From: an uncultured Oscillospiraceae bacterium
Lineage (GTDB): Bacteria > Bacillota > Clostridia > Oscillospirales > Oscillospiraceae
DNA: 30,546 bases
Assembly (NCBI GenBank): GCA_934561515.1
Contig: CAKTGM010000022.1
Span: 1-30,546, forward strand
Direction of reading: 5' to 3'
Positions within the stretch are counted from its first letter, which is position 1. The number at the start of each line of letters is the position of its first letter. Position numbers and translations under genes: made by a program. The notes below the pieces were generated by a model. It had not been told where the DNA came from, made no database searches, and saw nothing but the letters and a program-made list of their open reading frames with translations. Shown piece by piece: positions 29,103 to 30,546 of this stretch.

Positions 29103-29852
29103 ATGGTACTTTACTTTTCGGGAACCGGCAACAGCAAATACGTTGCCAAACGTATCGCGGACGCGCTTGGCGATACGCTTCTGAGCATGAACGAGCGCAT
29201 CAAGGCGGGCGACGCCTCCGCCGTCGGCTGTGGGGAGCGGCTCGTCATCGTTACGCCCACCTACGCCTGGCGCATCCCGCGCATCGTGCGCGACTGGCTC
29301 TTAAAAACCGACTTTCCCGGCGCGAAACGGGCATGGTTTGTCATGACCTGCGGCAGCGAGATCGGCAACGCCGCCGGATTTAACCATGAACTCTGTCAAG
29401 CAAAAGGCCTTGCGTACGAAGGGACCGTGCAGATCATCATGCCGGAAAACTATATTGCCATGTTCAACGCGCCGCAGGCGGACGAAGCGCGGGCGATCGT
29501 CGCCAAGGCAGAGCCGGACATCAAGCGCGCCATCGCCGCTATCGCGGCAGATCAGGCCGTTGCCCCACCGCGCCGCAGTCTCATCGACCGCTTTATGAGC
29601 AGCGCCGTGAATCCGCTCTTCTACCCTCTCTTTGTGAAGTCAAGCGCCTTTACAGCGAACAGCAAATGCGTCGGCTGCGGTCAATGCGTCAGCCTCTGCC
29701 CGATGAACAACATCGCACTCAAGAACGGCAAGCCTTCCTGGGGCAAGGATTGCACCCATTGCATGGCCTGCATCTGCTATTGCCCCACAGAGGCCATTGA
29801 GTACGGCAAAAAGAGCCTCGGCAAGCCGAAGTATCATTTTGAGGCGCTGTAG
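29103..29852 (+). CDS. EFR1-family flavodoxin-ferredoxin protein
   Basis: A 249-residue soluble redox protein. The N-terminal flavodoxin-like domain starts with the FMN phosphate loop YFSGTGNSKYVA at 4-15, with PTYAWRIPRIVRDWL further on. The C-terminal end carries two 4Fe-4S motifs, CVGCGQCVSLCP and CTHCMACICYCP. It would pass electrons between a flavin and iron-sulfur clusters; the partner is unknown. AGGAGG precedes ATG 29103. It lies 14 bases after the deformylase gene. Only these two genes share the operon, which ends at the large structured terminator. Confidence 0.92.
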   Translation: MVLYFSGTGNSKYVAKRIADALGDTLLSMNERIKAGDASAVGCGERLVIVTPTYAWRIPRIVRDWLLKTDFPGAKRAWFVMTCGSEIGNAAGFNHELCQAKGLAYEGTVQIIMPENYIAMFNAPQADEARAIVAKAEPDIKRAIAAIAADQAVAPPRRSLIDRFMSSAVNPLFYPLFVKSSAFTANSKCVGCGQCVSLCPMNNIALKNGKPSWGKDCTHCMACICYCPTEAIEYGKKSLGKPKYHFEAL

Positions 29853-29887
29853 ACCTCCCCGCTCTTCAAATCCAAAATCCGACCCGT

Positions 29888-29974
29888 AAACAGACTCAGC
29901 CACCGCAGCCGCGAGGTCTGCGAGGACTGCAAGGTCCGCGCTCGTCAGGCAGCGGTGGCGAAATCTGTTTTTTT
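29888..29974 (+). terminator. large branched or nested terminator, possible structured RNA
   Basis: Outer stem AAACAGA (29888-29894) with TCTGTTT (29964-29970), next stem GCCACCGC (29899-29906) with GCGGTGGC (29952-29959), then GCC/GGC, GCGAG/CTCGT and GGAC/GTCC inside. A run of T follows the 3' side. The position fits termination of the def-EFR1 operon, but the 60-base interior is far larger than a normal terminator loop. The stretch 29853-29993 has no gene. Confidence 0.6.
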
Positions 29975-29993
29975 ACTCGATAAGCGGAGAATA

Positions 29994-30027
29994 AAAAAGA
30001 AGACACTCGAATGAGTGTCTTCTTTTT
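29994..30027. terminator. intrinsic terminator of the 5S rRNA gene (bidirectional form)
   Basis: A perfect 15-bp stem, AAAAAGAAGACACTC and GAGTGTCTTCTTTTT, with loop GAAT starts 3 bases after the 5S 3' end. Both outer sides are A/T runs. Confidence 0.93.
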
Positions 30028-30030
30028 GTG

Positions 30031-30143
<113 letters not shown>

Positions 30144-30167
30144 CTGCTGTATTGCAACTGCTTTTGT

Positions 30168-30196
30168 ACAGTAACAAACTTTTATGAATTTGTCAA
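30168..30196 (-). promoter_or_regulatory. promoter of the 5S rRNA gene
   Basis: On the minus strand, perfect TTGACA (TGTCAA at 30191-30196), 17-base spacer and TACTGT (ACAGTA at 30168-30173). The start near 30161 lies about 18 bases before the mature 5S. Confidence 0.75.
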
Positions 30197-30206
30197 GTCT
30201 TTAACC

Positions 30207-30231
30207 CCCGAAAAAGCATCGCTTTTTTGGG
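30207..30231 (-). terminator. terminator after tRNA-Glu
   Basis: CCC-AAAAAGC and GCTTTTT-GGG pair around ATC, immediately before tRNA-Glu in plus coordinates. On the minus strand it follows the tRNA and precedes the 5S promoter. Confidence 0.65.
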
Positions 30232-30232
30232 A

Positions 30233-30307
30233 TGGTGACCCGTACCGGATTCGAACCGATGTTAACGGCGTGAGAGGCCGCTGTCTTAACCACTTGACCA
30301 ACGGGCC
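30233..30307 (-). tRNA. tRNA-Glu(CTC)
   Basis: The minus strand starts GGCCCGTTGGTCAAG and ends ACGGGTCACCA with an encoded CCA. The anticodon loop CTCTCAC between GCGGC and GCCGT gives CTC (Glu, GAG). The T-loop is GGTTCGAATCC. Confidence 0.95.
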
Positions 30308-30326
30308 ATGCTTGCGTCGTGGGGTT

Positions 30327-30355
30327 CCCACTGGATGGTGCCCCCATCCAGTGGG
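30327..30355 (-). other. perfect hairpin between tRNA-Lys and tRNA-Glu
   Basis: A 12-bp perfect stem CCCACTGGATGG and CCATCCAGTGGG with loop TGCCC fills most of the 49-base spacer. It lacks a T-run, so it may guide tRNA processing rather than terminate. Confidence 0.7.
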
Positions 30356-30356
30356 A

Positions 30357-30432
30357 TGGTACACCTTCAGGGACTCGAACCCTGGACACCCTGATTAAGA
30401 GTCAGGTGCTCTACCAGCTGAGCTAAAGGTGC
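30357..30432 (-). tRNA. tRNA-Lys(CTT)
   Basis: The acceptor stem is GCACCTT/AAGGTGT with an encoded CCA. Anticodon loop CTCTTAA between CCTGA and TCAGG gives CTT (Lys, AAG). The T-loop is GGTTCGAGTCC. It is first of the two tRNAs on the minus strand. Confidence 0.96.
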
Positions 30433-30546
30433 ATGTTCTTTCGCTCACGGCAGCCTATTAGGCTGTCTTTTTGACCGAACCTTGAAAACCGAACAATGTA
30501 AAACTCGAAGCTCCTTTACAAGGCCTTGCCTGCTTCATTCGTAGGT
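30433..30546 (-). other. rRNA/tRNA operon spacer at the window edge
   Basis: No gene is visible. The minus strand carries TTGTTCGGTTTTCAAGG, like the conserved spacer sequences of Firmicutes rRNA operons. A hairpin GGCAGCC-TATTA-GGCTGTC at 30449-30467 is followed by TTTTT on the plus strand. This suggests that the tRNAs lie downstream of rRNA genes outside the window. Confidence 0.45.

Overview
The window looks like the chromosome of a GC-rich, spore-forming member of the Clostridia (Oscillospiraceae/Ruminococcaceae-like). The grounds are Gram-positive ribosome binding sites (AGGAGG) before almost every gene, a SpoIIM-family protein, a short clostridial-type peptide deformylase, an EFR1-type flavodoxin-ferredoxin, tRNA genes with encoded CCA ends, and consensus sigma-A promoters. 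Species was not determined.

Left chromosomal part (1-10810): an ECF sigma factor with a membrane-anchored anti-sigma-like partner (minus, cut by the window edge); a plus-strand operon of three small uncharacterised proteins; a leftward group holding a membrane-anchored LolA/RseB-like protein, UDP-GlcNAc 2-epimerase and an undecaprenyl-phosphate GlcNAc-1-P transferase (wall polysaccharide initiation), with trpS upstream; then rightward gltX-spoIIM, a MATE exporter behind a terminator-containing leader, and a GNAT acetyltransferase.

Integrated element (10836-20597): a 9.7-kb mobile element sits in the 3' end of tRNA-Ser(GCT). It is bounded by exact 65-bp direct repeats, with integrase arm-type repeats just inside both ends. 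At the right end a repressor and a tyrosine integrase read rightward from a consensus promoter. A divergent leftward operon encodes an excisionase-like HTH protein, a replisome-organiser-like protein, a DnaB-type helicase, small proteins and a sigma-70-like factor. A second divergent switch (small XRE protein versus a leftward operon) controls a block of tiny overlapping genes and two unknown proteins. I see no conjugation, relaxase, terminase or capsid genes. The layout recalls phage-inducible islands (phage satellites). At its left end is a compact RNA locus: a 25-codon ORF inside a transcript whose predicted 5' and 3' ends pair perfectly, faced by a consensus antisense promoter. This resembles a type I toxin-antitoxin locus.

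Right chromosomal part (20575-30546): two tRNA-Ser genes; a leftward folate operon folC-folE-HD protein-folP-folBK; a leftward operon of an ATC-hydrolase-family protein, a GPH/MFS transporter and an M20 peptidase, linked by 4-base overlaps; a rightward pair of peptide deformylase and EFR1 flavodoxin-ferredoxin followed by an unusually large structured terminator; and, on the minus strand, tRNA-Lys and tRNA-Glu, then a 5S rRNA gene with its own promoter and terminator.
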